In this document: one piece after another, positions 26,742-33,929 of the stretch
Layout: the number at the start of each line of letters is the position of its first letter
How positions within the stretch are numbered: the first letter of the stretch is position 1
From: Dactylosporangium sucinum
GTDB lineage: Bacteria > Actinomycetota > Actinomycetes > Mycobacteriales > Micromonosporaceae
DNA: 64,000 bases
Assembly: GCF_014647515.1 (NCBI RefSeq)
Contig: NZ_BMPI01000011.1
Coordinates: forward strand, 1 to 64,000
Direction of reading: 5' to 3'
Notes under the pieces: model-generated
The model's database searches: none
Seen by the model: the letters and a program-made list of their open reading frames with translations, nothing else
What the model was told of the DNA's origin: nothing
Translations under genes and position numbers: made by a program

Positions 26742-26814
26742 TGCGGGCTGGTGTAACCCGGCAACACATCCGGCTCTGAACCGGACACTGGGGGTTCGAA
26801 TCCTCCGCCCGCAG
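26742..26814 (+). tRNA. tRNA-Gln (anticodon CTG)
   Basis: A perfect TGCGGGC/GCCCGCA acceptor, D arm GTGT/ACAC, anticodon arm TCCGG-CTCTGAA-CCGGA, T loop TTCGAAT. Confidence 0.9.
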
Positions 26815-26841
26815 CTCCGCCGGCCGGCATGGCCGGCGCTC

Positions 26842-26914
26842 GCCCTCGTGGCCCAACGGCAGAGGCACGACGTTGAGGACGTCGACGGTGCGCGTTCGAA
26901 TCGCGCCGAGGGCA
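26842..26914 (+). tRNA. tRNA with Leu anticodon GAG but a short variable loop
   Basis: A perfect GCCCTCG/CGAGGGC acceptor, anticodon arm CGACG-TTGAGGA-CGTCG, T arm GCGCG-TTCGAAT-CGCGC. The variable loop is only 5 nt, whereas bacterial tRNA-Leu is class II with a long variable arm. The anticodon reads CUC leucine codons, but charging by LeuRS is doubtful. Confidence 0.8.
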
Positions 26915-26927
26915 CGCACGACCACCT

Positions 26928-27002
26928 GGCGCGGTGGACGAATCGGGAGAGTCGCCCGGCTTTCACCCGGGACATGTGCGGGTTCGAATCCCGTCCGCGC
27001 TG
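26928..27002 (+). tRNA. tRNA-Glu (anticodon TTC)
   Basis: Acceptor GGCGCGG/CCGCGCT with G-U at the end, anticodon arm CCCGG-CTTTCAC-CCGGG, T arm GCGGG-TTCGAAT-CCCGT. The D stem is weak. Only 2 nt separate it from the next tRNA. Confidence 0.8.
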
Positions 27003-27004
27003 CT

Positions 27005-27080
27005 GGCAGGGTAGAGGAGTTCGGTCGTCCTCGCCGGTCTCATAAGCCGGAAACCGTGGGTTCGAATCCCACCCCTGCAT
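27005..27080 (+). tRNA. tRNA with CAT anticodon (Met type)
   Basis: Anticodon arm CCGGT-CTCATAA-GCCGG, D arm GAGG/CCTC with an 11-nt loop, T arm GTGGG-TTCGAAT-CCCAC, acceptor GGCAGGG/CCCTGCA with position 1 mispaired. Elongator Met, initiator Met and lysidine-Ile cannot be separated by anticodon alone; the open 1-72 pair is reminiscent of initiator tRNA. Confidence 0.75.
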
Positions 27081-27084
27081 CCAA

Positions 27085-27156
27085 GCCCGTGTAGCTCAGG
27101 GGGAGAGCGCCGCCTTCACACGGCGGAGGGCCCAGGTTCGAGACCTGGTGCGGGTA
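27085..27156 (+). tRNA. tRNA-Val (anticodon CAC)
   Basis: Acceptor GCCCGTG/TGCGGGT, D arm GCTC/GAGC, anticodon arm CCGCC-TTCACAC-GGCGG, T arm CCAGG-TTCGAGA-CCTGG, A73. Well formed. Confidence 0.92.
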
Positions 27157-27191
27157 CGCGACCACCGGACCACGGGGCCGGGGGTCACCAC

Positions 27192-27273
27192 GCGGGCGCG
27201 CCGACGTCGGAGAGTCGGGGCTGGCTGTAACCCAGTTGCATGCGCTCAGGGGGTTCGAATCCCTCCGCCCGCA
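27192..27273 (+). tRNA. tRNA-Tyr (anticodon GTA)
   Basis: A perfect GCGGGCG/CGCCCGC acceptor plus A73, D stem CCGAC/GTCGG, anticodon arm GCTGG-CTGTAAC-CCAGT, T arm with loop TTCGAAT. At 82 nt it keeps an extended (about 12 nt) variable region, as expected for bacterial tRNA-Tyr. Confidence 0.88.
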
Positions 27274-27274
27274 C

Positions 27275-27346
27275 GCCTTCGTAGCTCAGCGGACAGAGTG
27301 CGACTTTCCGAGGGTCGAGGCGCTGGTTCGATTCCAGCCGGGGGCA
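27275..27346 (+). tRNA. tRNA-Arg (anticodon CCG)
   Basis: Acceptor GCCTTCG/CGGGGGC with two U-G pairs, D arm GCTC/GAGT, anticodon arm CGACT-TTCCGAG-GGTCG, T arm GCTGG-TTCGATT-CCAGC. One nucleotide separates it from tRNA-Tyr. Confidence 0.87.
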
Positions 27347-27351
27347 CGCAC

Positions 27352-27424
27352 GGCCGGGTGCCCGAGTCAGGTCAGGGGCTCGCCTGCACAGCGAGACACA
27401 CCGGTTCGAATCCGGTTTCGGCCT
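27352..27424 (+). tRNA. tRNA-Cys (anticodon GCA)
   Basis: Acceptor GGCCGGG/TTCGGCC with two wobbles, anticodon arm CTCGC-CTGCACA-GCGAG, T arm ACCGG-TTCGAAT-CCGGT, T73. Last member of the array. Confidence 0.88.
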
Positions 27425-27509
27425 CTTCGCATCGCCGGACCACTGTGGAAGCCGCGCGCAGGACGCCTCGGTCATCCCGCGAGCGTGGACATGACCTTGC
27501 CCGGAGGAC

Positions 27510-27563
27510 TTCACGAGATATTCATACCCTGATATACATCGATGCGTGACGTGATCCGTCACG
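27510..27563 (+). promoter_or_regulatory. Promoter and palindromic operator of the M4 protease gene
   Basis: TTCACG (27510-27515) and TATACA (27533-27538) with a 17-bp spacer predict transcription from about 27545. There the palindrome CGTGACG-TGATC-CGTCACG (27545-27563) begins. Its position at +1 suits a repressor site, or a hairpin in the mRNA leader. Confidence 0.6.
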
Positions 27564-27586
27564 TACGCCAGGTCAGGGGAGGCTCG

Positions 27587-29158
27587 ATGAAGAGATCCAT
27601 CGCCGTCGTTGTGGTCGCCGGGGCAGTGCTGGTCGCGCCCGGCGCCGCGCACGCGTCACCCGCGCTCGAGGCGCGCACCGGGCAGGCGCTCGCCGCCCAC
27701 CGCGCCGACGTCAGGGCGTCCGCCGCGGACGCCTTCACCGTGTACCGCACCAGCGTCGACGCGAGCGGCGCCGCGCACACCCGCTACACCCGCACGTACC
27801 ACGGGCTGCGCGTCTACGGCGGCGACGTCGTCGTGCACACCGACGCCAAGGGCGCCTACGCCGGCTCGTCGAACAGCCTGTCCGCGCCGCTCTCGCTGAG
27901 CACCGTGCCGAAGGTCGACGCGGGCGCCGCGGCCCGGGCCGCCCGGTCCGCCTTCTCCGGGCGGGTCACCTCCAGCGTCGCGCCGCAGCTGCTCGTCGAC
28001 GCCGCCGGCGGGGTCGGCCGGCTTGCGTACGAGAGCGTGGTGGAGGGCTGGGCGGCCGACGGCCAGACGCCGTCGCGGCTGCACGTCATCACCGACGCCA
28101 CGACCAACGAGGTCCTCGGGTCGTGGGACGAGATCGAGACGGTGGCCGGGACCGGGCGGTCGCTGTACAGCGGCAACGTCAGCATCGACACCACGCTCAG
28201 CGGCACGACCTACCAGCTGCGCGACCCCAGCCACGGCGGCAACACCGCCTGCGACATGAACAACCGGACCAGCGGCACCTGCACGCTGTTCACCGACGCG
28301 GACAACACCTGGGGCACCAACGCGACCTCGGACCGGCAGAGCGCCGCGGCCGACGCGTACTACGGCGCCGCCAAGACGTTCGACTACTACAAGAACGTCC
28401 ACGGCCGCAACGGCATCTTCGGCAACGGCCAGGGCGTGCCCTCGCGGGTGCACTACGGCAACGCCTACGTGAACGCGTTCTGGGACGGCTCGCGCATGAC
28501 CTACGGCGACGGCTCCGGCAACAGCCGGCCGCTCGTGTCGCTCGACGTGGCCGGCCACGAGATGAGCCACGGCGTGACCGGCGCGGTCGTGTCGGGCGGC
28601 CTCACCTACTCCGGCGAGTCCGGCGGCCTCAACGAGGCCACGAGCGACATCTTCGGCAACATGGTCGAGTTCTACGCGGCCAACGCCAGCGACCCGGGCG
28701 ACTACCAGGTCGGCGAGAAGATCAACATCCGCGGCAACGGCACCCCGCTGCGGTACATGTACAACCCGTCGCTCGACGGCTCCTCCGACAGCTGCTGGTC
28801 GACGTCCACGAAGAACAAGGACGTCCACTACTCGTCGGGCCCGGCCAACCACTTCTTCTTCAACCTGGCCGAGGGCACCGGCGCCACCGCGTACGGCACC
28901 TCCCCGGTCTGCGGCTCGGCCCCGGCGGTCACCGGCATCGGCCGCGCGAAGGCGGAGAAGATCTGGTTCCGCGCCCTGGACGTGTACTTCACCTCGAACA
29001 CGTCGTACGTGAACAGCTCGAACCCCGCCAACACGGCCCGCGCCTACACGCTGCGCGCCGCGGCGGACCTGTACGGCAACTGCTCGACGGAGTACCGCGC
29101 GGTGCGCGCCGCCTGGACCGCGGTGAACGTCGCCGGCTCCGACGCGGCCTGCCCGTAA
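27587..29158 (+). CDS. Secreted M4 family (thermolysin-like) metalloprotease
   Basis: A 523-residue pre-pro-enzyme. Signal peptide (MKRSIAVVVVAGAVLVAPGAAHAS), an FTP/PepSY-type propeptide to about residue 190, then the catalytic domain. The zinc motif HEMSH is at residues 324-328 within VAGHEMSHGVTG, and the third ligand Glu350 is in GGLNEATSDIFGN. The catalytic His region is SSGPANHFFFNLAEG. Cys pairs near 223/232 and the C-terminus suggest disulfides. ATG 27587 has AGGGGAGG about 5 nt upstream. It should be exported by Sec and digest extracellular protein. Confidence 0.95.
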   Translation: MKRSIAVVVVAGAVLVAPGAAHASPALEARTGQALAAHRADVRASAADAFTVYRTSVDASGAAHTRYTRTYHGLRVYGGDVVVHTDAKGAYAGSSNSLSAPLSLSTVPKVDAGAAARAARSAFSGRVTSSVAPQLLVDAAGGVGRLAYESVVEGWAADGQTPSRLHVITDATTNEVLGSWDEIETVAGTGRSLYSGNVSIDTTLSGTTYQLRDPSHGGNTACDMNNRTSGTCTLFTDADNTWGTNATSDRQSAAADAYYGAAKTFDYYKNVHGRNGIFGNGQGVPSRVHYGNAYVNAFWDGSRMTYGDGSGNSRPLVSLDVAGHEMSHGVTGAVVSGGLTYSGESGGLNEATSDIFGNMVEFYAANASDPGDYQVGEKINIRGNGTPLRYMYNPSLDGSSDSCWSTSTKNKDVHYSSGPANHFFFNLAEGTGATAYGTSPVCGSAPAVTGIGRAKAEKIWFRALDVYFTSNTSYVNSSNPANTARAYTLRAAADLYGNCSTEYRAVRAAWTAVNVAGSDAACP

Positions 29159-29181
29159 GCCCTGTTCCGGTCCCGCAAGAT

Positions 29182-29216
29182 GAGGACCCGTCCCGGTGTC
29201 GCCGGGGCGGGTCCTC
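29182..29216 (+). terminator. Hairpin after the M4 protease gene
   Basis: A 15-bp stem (29182-29196 with 29202-29216, one T-G pair) and a 5-nt loop TGTCG, with arms starting GAGGACCCG. It lies 23 bp after the protease stop and has no long T-tract. Confidence 0.75.
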
Positions 29217-29259
29217 GCTAGGCTGCTTTCCGGACATTCGGCTGCCGGATTGAAGGACC

Positions 29260-30207
29260 ATGGAACCGTCTCCCACCGCCCGTGCCCTGCTGGCCCTGGA
29301 GCTGCTCCAGGCCGGCCCGGGCATCACCGCCGACCGCCTCGCCGCCAAGCTGGGCGTGTCGGAGCGCGCGGCCCGGCGGTACATCGGCATCCTCCGCGAG
29401 GCGGGCATCCCGGTCGAGTCGGTCCGCGGGCCGTACGGCGGCTACCGGGTCGGCCGGGGCCTGCGGCTGCCCCCGCTGCTGTTCACCGCGACCGAGGCGC
29501 TCGGGCTGGTGATGGCGGTGCTCGACGGCCACCACGACGCGGCGGACCCGGCGGACCCGGTGGGCAGCGCGCTGGGCAAGCTGGTGCGAGCGCTGCCCGA
29601 GGCGGTCGCCGCGCAGGCCGAGGCGGTCCGCCGCACGGCCGCGCCGGCCCCGGACCGCGGCGCCGCCCGCCCGGACCCGTCGACCACCGCCACCCTGGTC
29701 CAGGCCTGCTCGGCCGCGCGCCGCGTCAGCCTGACCTACCGCTCGGAGGCCGGCACCGAGTGGTCGACCGACGCGGACCCGTGGGCGGTGGTCGTCCGCC
29801 ACGGTCGCTGGTACCTCCTGTGCTGGTCCCACTCGTCCGCCGCCCGCCGCGCCTACCGCGTCGACCGCATCCGGTCGGTCGAGCTGCTGCCGGACGGGTT
29901 CGAGCCGCCCGCCGGCCTGGACGCGGTGACGGTACTGGAGGAGCACCTGGCGGCGGGCTGGGAGTACGCGGTGGAGGTGGTCATCGACGCCCCGCGCGCG
30001 AAGGTGGAGCCCTGCGTCAGCCGCGCCCTGGGCCGCCTGGAGGAGATCGACGCGGACCACTGCTGCCTGGTCGGCACGACGAGCAGCCCGTGGTGGTATG
30101 CCGAGCAACTGACCGCGCTGCCGTCCCCGTTCCGCGTCGTCGGCGGCCCGGAGCTGCGCCAGTGCACCCGCGCGCTCGGCGAACGGCTCCTCGCCGCCGC
30201 CGGCTGA
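29260..30207 (+). CDS. HTH and WYL-domain transcriptional regulator
   Basis: 315 residues. N-terminal HTH_11 domain (ALLALELLQAGPGITADRLAAKLGVSERAARRYIGILREAG, about 8-48) with a wing (VRGPYGGYRVGRGLRLPP), then a WYL domain containing DPWAVVVRHGRWYLLCWSHSS. Members of this family often act as repressors that sense ligands or nucleic acids through the WYL pocket. The nearest candidate target is the adjacent oxidoreductase-hemerythrin gene at 30286, but no shared operator was identified. Confidence 0.92.
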   Translation: MEPSPTARALLALELLQAGPGITADRLAAKLGVSERAARRYIGILREAGIPVESVRGPYGGYRVGRGLRLPPLLFTATEALGLVMAVLDGHHDAADPADPVGSALGKLVRALPEAVAAQAEAVRRTAAPAPDRGAARPDPSTTATLVQACSAARRVSLTYRSEAGTEWSTDADPWAVVVRHGRWYLLCWSHSSAARRAYRVDRIRSVELLPDGFEPPAGLDAVTVLEEHLAAGWEYAVEVVIDAPRAKVEPCVSRALGRLEEIDADHCCLVGTTSSPWWYAEQLTALPSPFRVVGGPELRQCTRALGERLLAAAG

Positions 30208-30250
30208 CCGCCGCCGGGACGGGGCATGCCGAGCGTCACGCCGGGCAAGT

Positions 30251-30286
30251 TTGGCGGCGGATCTTCTGTCTGGCATACTATCTGTA
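30251..30286 (+). promoter_or_regulatory. Near-consensus promoter giving a leaderless mRNA
   Basis: TTGGCG (30251-30256), exactly 17 bp, CATACT (30274-30279), then 6 nt to the ATG at 30286. The predicted transcription start is the A of the ATG. This is the best-resolved leaderless promoter in the window. Confidence 0.75.
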
Positions 30287-31830
30287 TGACCGACTATGGG
30301 CACGAGCTGCGGTTCGGGACGTTTCTGCCGGCCGAGGCCGGGACCGCGGCCGAGAGTGTGCGGCTCGCGGTGCTGACCGAGACGCTCGGGCTCGACCTCA
30401 CCAGTGTGCAGGACCATCCGTACCAGGGGCGGTTCCTCGACGCCTGGACGCTGCTGTCCGTCGTCGCCGCCGCCACCGAGCGGATCTCCGTCTTCCCCAA
30501 CGTCGCCAACCTGCCGCTGCGGCCGCCGGCCGTGCTGGCGCGCGCCGCGGCCAGCCTCGACGTGCTCACCGGGGGGCGGGTCGAGCTCGGGCTCGGCGCC
30601 GGGGCCTTCTGGGACGCCATCGTGGGCATGGGCGGCACCCGCCGTACACCCGGGGAGTCCTTGCAGGCCCTTGCGGAGGCCGTCGCGGTGCTCCGCGCGC
30701 TCTGGAGCGACGAGCGCTCCGCGCGGGTCGACGGGGAGCACTACGCGCTGCGCGGGGCGCATCCCGGGCCGGCGCCGGCGCACGCCATCGGCATCTGGAT
30801 CGGCGGGTACAAGCCGAAGATGCTGTCGCTCGTCGGGCGGCTCGGCGACGGGTGGCTGCCCAGCTCGCCGTACCTGCCGCCCGAGCAGCTCGCCGACGCC
30901 AACGCGCGGATCGACGAGGCCGCGGTCGCGGCCGGGCGGCGACCGGCGGACGTGGTGCGGCTCTACAACATCGCGGGGACGTTCGCCGGGCGCGGGCAGG
31001 AGTTCCTGCAGGGGCCGCCGAAGGTGTGGGTGGAGCAGCTCGCCGAGCTCGCCGTCACCGAGGGCATGAGCGGGTTCATCCACATGGTGCGCGCGGGTGG
31101 CGACGACGACCTGCGCCGGTTCGCGGCGGAGGTCGTGCCGGCGGTGCGGGAGCTGGTCGCGCAGGAGCGCTCCGGCGCGTCGAAGCCCGCCGCCCCCAGT
31201 GCGCCCGCTCCCGTGATCGCTGTCGCAGCAACCGCGAACCTCGCCACCCCGACGCCGGACGACGGCGCCCGGCTGTCGGCGGTGCGGCTGTGGGACGAGG
31301 CCGAGCGCCCGGCCGGCCCGGCCCGGGACCCGGCGCTGCGGTACACCGACCGCCAGAAGGCCAAGGGGCAGCATCTCATCGACGTGCACAACCACCTGCG
31401 CGGGGAGCTCGACCAGCTGCGCGACCTCGTCCGGCAGGTCGCGGCCGGCTCGCTCGACCTCGGCCGGGCCCGGTCGATGATCAACACGATGGCGCTGCGG
31501 CAGAACAACTGGACCCTCGGCACGTACTGCGAGAGCTACTGCCGGGTCGTCACCACCCACCACACCATCGAGGACGTCTCGCTCTTCCCGGCGCTGCGGG
31601 CGGCCGACCCCCGGCTCGCACCGGTGGTCGACCGCCTGGAGGCGGAGCACCACGTCATCGCCGACGTGCTGGAGCGCGTCGACGCCGCGCTGGTGTCGCT
31701 GGTGGGCAAGCCCGACGGCATCGGCGAGGTGCAGGAGGCCGTGGACCTGCTCACCGACACGCTGCTCTCGCACCTGTCCTACGAGGAGCGCGAGCTGGTC
31801 GAGCCGTTGAGCCGGCTCAACGTCACCTGA
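30286..31830 (+). CDS. LLM-class F420-dependent oxidoreductase fused to a hemerythrin domain
   Basis: 514 residues. The first 300 form a luciferase-like monooxygenase (LLM) barrel (FGTFLPAEAG, VQDHPYQGRFLDAWTLLS, LGLGAGAFWDAI), a family that uses F420 or FMN. A Pro/Ala linker (about 300-345) joins a C-terminal four-helix hemerythrin HHE domain whose iron ligands appear in HLIDVHNHLR, HHTIEDVSLF, EAEHHVIADVL and HLSYEERELV. The fusion suggests redox chemistry tied to O2, NO or iron sensing. The start is set by the leaderless promoter. An in-frame upstream start at 30226 lies before the promoter and is unlikely. Confidence 0.9.
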   Translation: MTDYGHELRFGTFLPAEAGTAAESVRLAVLTETLGLDLTSVQDHPYQGRFLDAWTLLSVVAAATERISVFPNVANLPLRPPAVLARAAASLDVLTGGRVELGLGAGAFWDAIVGMGGTRRTPGESLQALAEAVAVLRALWSDERSARVDGEHYALRGAHPGPAPAHAIGIWIGGYKPKMLSLVGRLGDGWLPSSPYLPPEQLADANARIDEAAVAAGRRPADVVRLYNIAGTFAGRGQEFLQGPPKVWVEQLAELAVTEGMSGFIHMVRAGGDDDLRRFAAEVVPAVRELVAQERSGASKPAAPSAPAPVIAVAATANLATPTPDDGARLSAVRLWDEAERPAGPARDPALRYTDRQKAKGQHLIDVHNHLRGELDQLRDLVRQVAAGSLDLGRARSMINTMALRQNNWTLGTYCESYCRVVTTHHTIEDVSLFPALRAADPRLAPVVDRLEAEHHVIADVLERVDAALVSLVGKPDGIGEVQEAVDLLTDTLLSHLSYEERELVEPLSRLNVT

Positions 31831-31833
31831 CGG

Positions 31834-32769
31834 TCACCTGACGCTGGCGACCGACACGTCCCACAGCCGGGCGGCCGCCTCGGGGTCCAGCGCGTACGCC
31901 GCGACCCCGAACCGGGTGCCCGGCTGGTTGGGCAGGGCCTCGTCGCAGTCCTCGAAGTAGTGCCCGCCGACGTGGTCGAGCAGGGGCGACGCGGCCAGCA
32001 GCACCGACGTCGCCGCGCCCTGCTCGACCGTCTTCCACTCGGTGAGGCCGACGCCGGCCGACGCCCGCAGCCGGGCGATCTCCTCGTCGGTGACGTGGCG
32101 CTGCAGCCCGGTGCGGATGCTGCCCGGGTGCAGGCTGTTGACGAAGATGCCGTCGCCCGACCAGCGCCGCGTGGCCTCGACGGCGAAGAGGATGTTCGCC
32201 GTCTTCGACTGCCCGTACGCGGACCACGGCTCGTACTCGCGCCGCTCGAAGTGGATGTCGTCGAACACCACCGGCGAGCGGAGGTGGGCGCTGGAGGCCA
32301 CCGAGACCACGCGCGCTCCGCCGGCTTTCCTGAGGCGCGGCAGCAGGCCCGTCGTCAGGGCGAAGTGGCCGAGGTGGTTGGTGGCGAACTGCAGCTCCCA
32401 GCCGTTGCCCGTGCGGCGCAGCGGCGTGGCCATGACGCCGGCGTTGTTGACCAGGATGTGCAGCGGCTCGTCGCTCTGCTCGGCGAGGGCCCGCACCGAG
32501 GCGAGATCGGCGAGGTCCAGGTGCGCGACGGTGACCTGCTTGTTGCCGGTCGTCGCGACGATGTCCTCGGCGGTGCGCTCGCCCGCCGTGGTGTCGCGGA
32601 CGGCCAGGACGACCTCGGCCCCGTGCGCGGCGAGGGCGCGGGCCGTCTCGACGCCGATGCCGGAGGCGCCGCCGGTGACGACGGCCCGCTTCCCGGTGAG
32701 GTCGACGCCGTGGACGACCTGCTCGGCCGTTGATTCGGCGCCGAACGGAGTGGTGATGCGCTCGGTCAT
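31834..32769 (-). CDS. SDR family oxidoreductase
   Basis: 311 residues of the retinol-dehydrogenase/WW-oxidoreductase-like branch of classical SDRs. Cofactor motif TGGASGIG is at about 33-40, the NNAG segment (ILVNNAGVMATP) follows, and catalytic YGQSK is near 192-196. ATG 32769 is preceded by GGGAAGGGG. The substrate is unknown. It is convergent with the oxidoreductase-hemerythrin gene (3 bp apart) and divergent from tetR, whose two operators lie in its promoter region, so it is very probably the TetR target. Confidence 0.92.
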   Translation of the reverse strand: MTERITTPFGAESTAEQVVHGVDLTGKRAVVTGGASGIGVETARALAAHGAEVVLAVRDTTAGERTAEDIVATTGNKQVTVAHLDLADLASVRALAEQSDEPLHILVNNAGVMATPLRRTGNGWELQFATNHLGHFALTTGLLPRLRKAGGARVVSVASSAHLRSPVVFDDIHFERREYEPWSAYGQSKTANILFAVEATRRWSGDGIFVNSLHPGSIRTGLQRHVTDEEIARLRASAGVGLTEWKTVEQGAATSVLLAASPLLDHVGGHYFEDCDEALPNQPGTRFGVAAYALDPEAAARLWDVSVASVR

Positions 32770-32803
32770 GATGGTGCCCCTTCCCGGCAGTACCATGGTG
32801 AAA

Positions 32804-32838
32804 CGGAGGCTCCTCCAGGTTATCCGGAGGCTCCTCCG
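32804..32838. promoter_or_regulatory. Two palindromic operators between the SDR and TetR genes
   Basis: CGGAGG-CT-CCTCCA at 32804-32817 and the perfect CGGAGG-CT-CCTCCG at 32825-32838. Their centres are 21 bp apart (two helical turns), so two repressor dimers could bind the same face. The position between divergent SDR and tetR genes fits autoregulation plus control of the SDR. Confidence 0.75.
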
Positions 32839-32860
32839 ATTGCCATCGTGGGGAGGAACT

Positions 32861-33433
32861 GTGACGGAGCGCCCACTGCGCGCCGACGCGCGCCGCAACC
32901 GTGAGCGCCTGCTCGAGGTGGCCATGCGCGCCTTCTCGGAGCAGGGCCCGGACGCGACGCTGGACGCCATCGCCCGCACGGCGGGGGTGGGCATCGGCAC
33001 GCTCTACCGCCACTTCCCGACGCGCGAGGCCCTGATCGAGGAGGTGTACCGCGCCGAGCTCACCCGCCTGTGCGACGCCGCTCCGGCGCTGCTGGAGTCG
33101 CTGCCGCCGGACGAGGCGCTGCGGACCTGGATGGACCGCTTCATCGAGTACCTGGCCGCGAAGCGCGGCCTGGCCGACGCGCTGCGCGTGGTGATCGCCG
33201 CGGGCGGCCAGCCGTTCGCCCACAGCCGCGAGCGGCTGGTGGGTGCGCTGGCGGTGTTGTTGCCGGCGGCGGGCCTGGACGCGTCGTCCTCGGATGACGT
33301 GCTGATGTCGTTGAACGGCATCTCGCTGACGGCGGGGGACCCGGCCCAGCGTCCGCAGGCGGCGCGGCTGCTGGACCTGCTGATGGACGGCCTGCGCTAC
33401 CGCCGGACCGCGCCCGCTGTGCCGCTTCCATGA
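32861..33433 (+). CDS. TetR family transcriptional regulator
   Basis: 190 residues. N-terminal TetR HTH (RRNRERLLEVAMRAFSEQGPDATLDAIARTAGVGIGTLYRHFPTREAL split over residues 11-57) and a helical ligand-binding C-terminal domain. The GTG at 32861 has GGGAGGA 4 nt upstream. It presumably represses the divergent SDR gene through the sites at 32804-32838; the inducer is unknown. Confidence 0.94.
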   Translation: MTERPLRADARRNRERLLEVAMRAFSEQGPDATLDAIARTAGVGIGTLYRHFPTREALIEEVYRAELTRLCDAAPALLESLPPDEALRTWMDRFIEYLAAKRGLADALRVVIAAGGQPFAHSRERLVGALAVLLPAAGLDASSSDDVLMSLNGISLTAGDPAQRPQAARLLDLLMDGLRYRRTAPAVPLP

Positions 33434-33482
33434 TCGATGGAGGATTCCGGCTGTCCTGGCAACCGGAATCCTCCATCGATCA
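33431..33482. repeat. 52-bp palindromic element, family B copy 2 (perfect)
   Basis: Arms TGATCGATGGAGGATTCCGG (33431-33450) and its exact reverse complement (33463-33482), spacer CTGTCCTGGCAA. It overlaps the last codon of tetR, so the tetR stop TGA (33431-33433) is the first base triplet of the element. It is probably also the tetR terminator. Confidence 0.92.
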
Positions 33483-33929
33483 CGGGTCGTTCGCGGCTCG
33501 CCCTGCCGGCGTCGCGCGGGATGGGGCTGACCGCGGTCGCCGCGGGCCGGGCCGCGCTGCGCCCGTGCCGAACCGCCGATCACGGACCAGGGTCGGGGCT
33601 CGACCGGCTCGCGCCCGCGCTGTCCGTGCCGAACCGCCGATCACGGCCTGGGCTGGGGGCCCATCTCGCGGCGGGGGTTGCGTTGTCCGTGCCGAAACGG
33701 TGATCGCCGGCCGGCCTGGGAAGCCCGGCGCGGGGCTTGCGGTGGCTCCGGACCGAAAACGGCGAATCGTGGTGCTGCCGTGATCGACTTCGGGCGAACG
33801 GGTGAGGTTCTGGGGGAACGGCGCCGTCGTGACGCAGGACACGGGATCGCTCCCCGGCGCTCGCGCCTAGACTGGGTCTGAAAAGTGGACCCAGGAGGGT
33901 GCAAGCGCAACGGGAAGGCGGGAACCCGC
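33434..33929. other. Gene-free region of about 500 bp with degenerate 60-bp direct repeats
   Basis: I see no credible gene. After the 52-bp palindrome, three direct repeats of about 22 bp (CCGTGCCGAACCGCCGATCA and variants) start near 33564, 33624 and 33687, giving a period of about 60-62 bp. The rest is GC-rich sequence up to the acetyltransferase gene. Confidence 0.6.

Noticed and set aside
26315..27424. CRISPR array or tandem repeat
   Set aside because: The recurring GGTTCGAATCC motif is the T loop of tRNAs; the units fold as different tRNAs with different anticodons.
29218..31773. 851-codon minus-strand frame opposite the WYL and LLM-hemerythrin genes
   Set aside because: Both plus-strand genes have clear motifs and starts; this frame has none.
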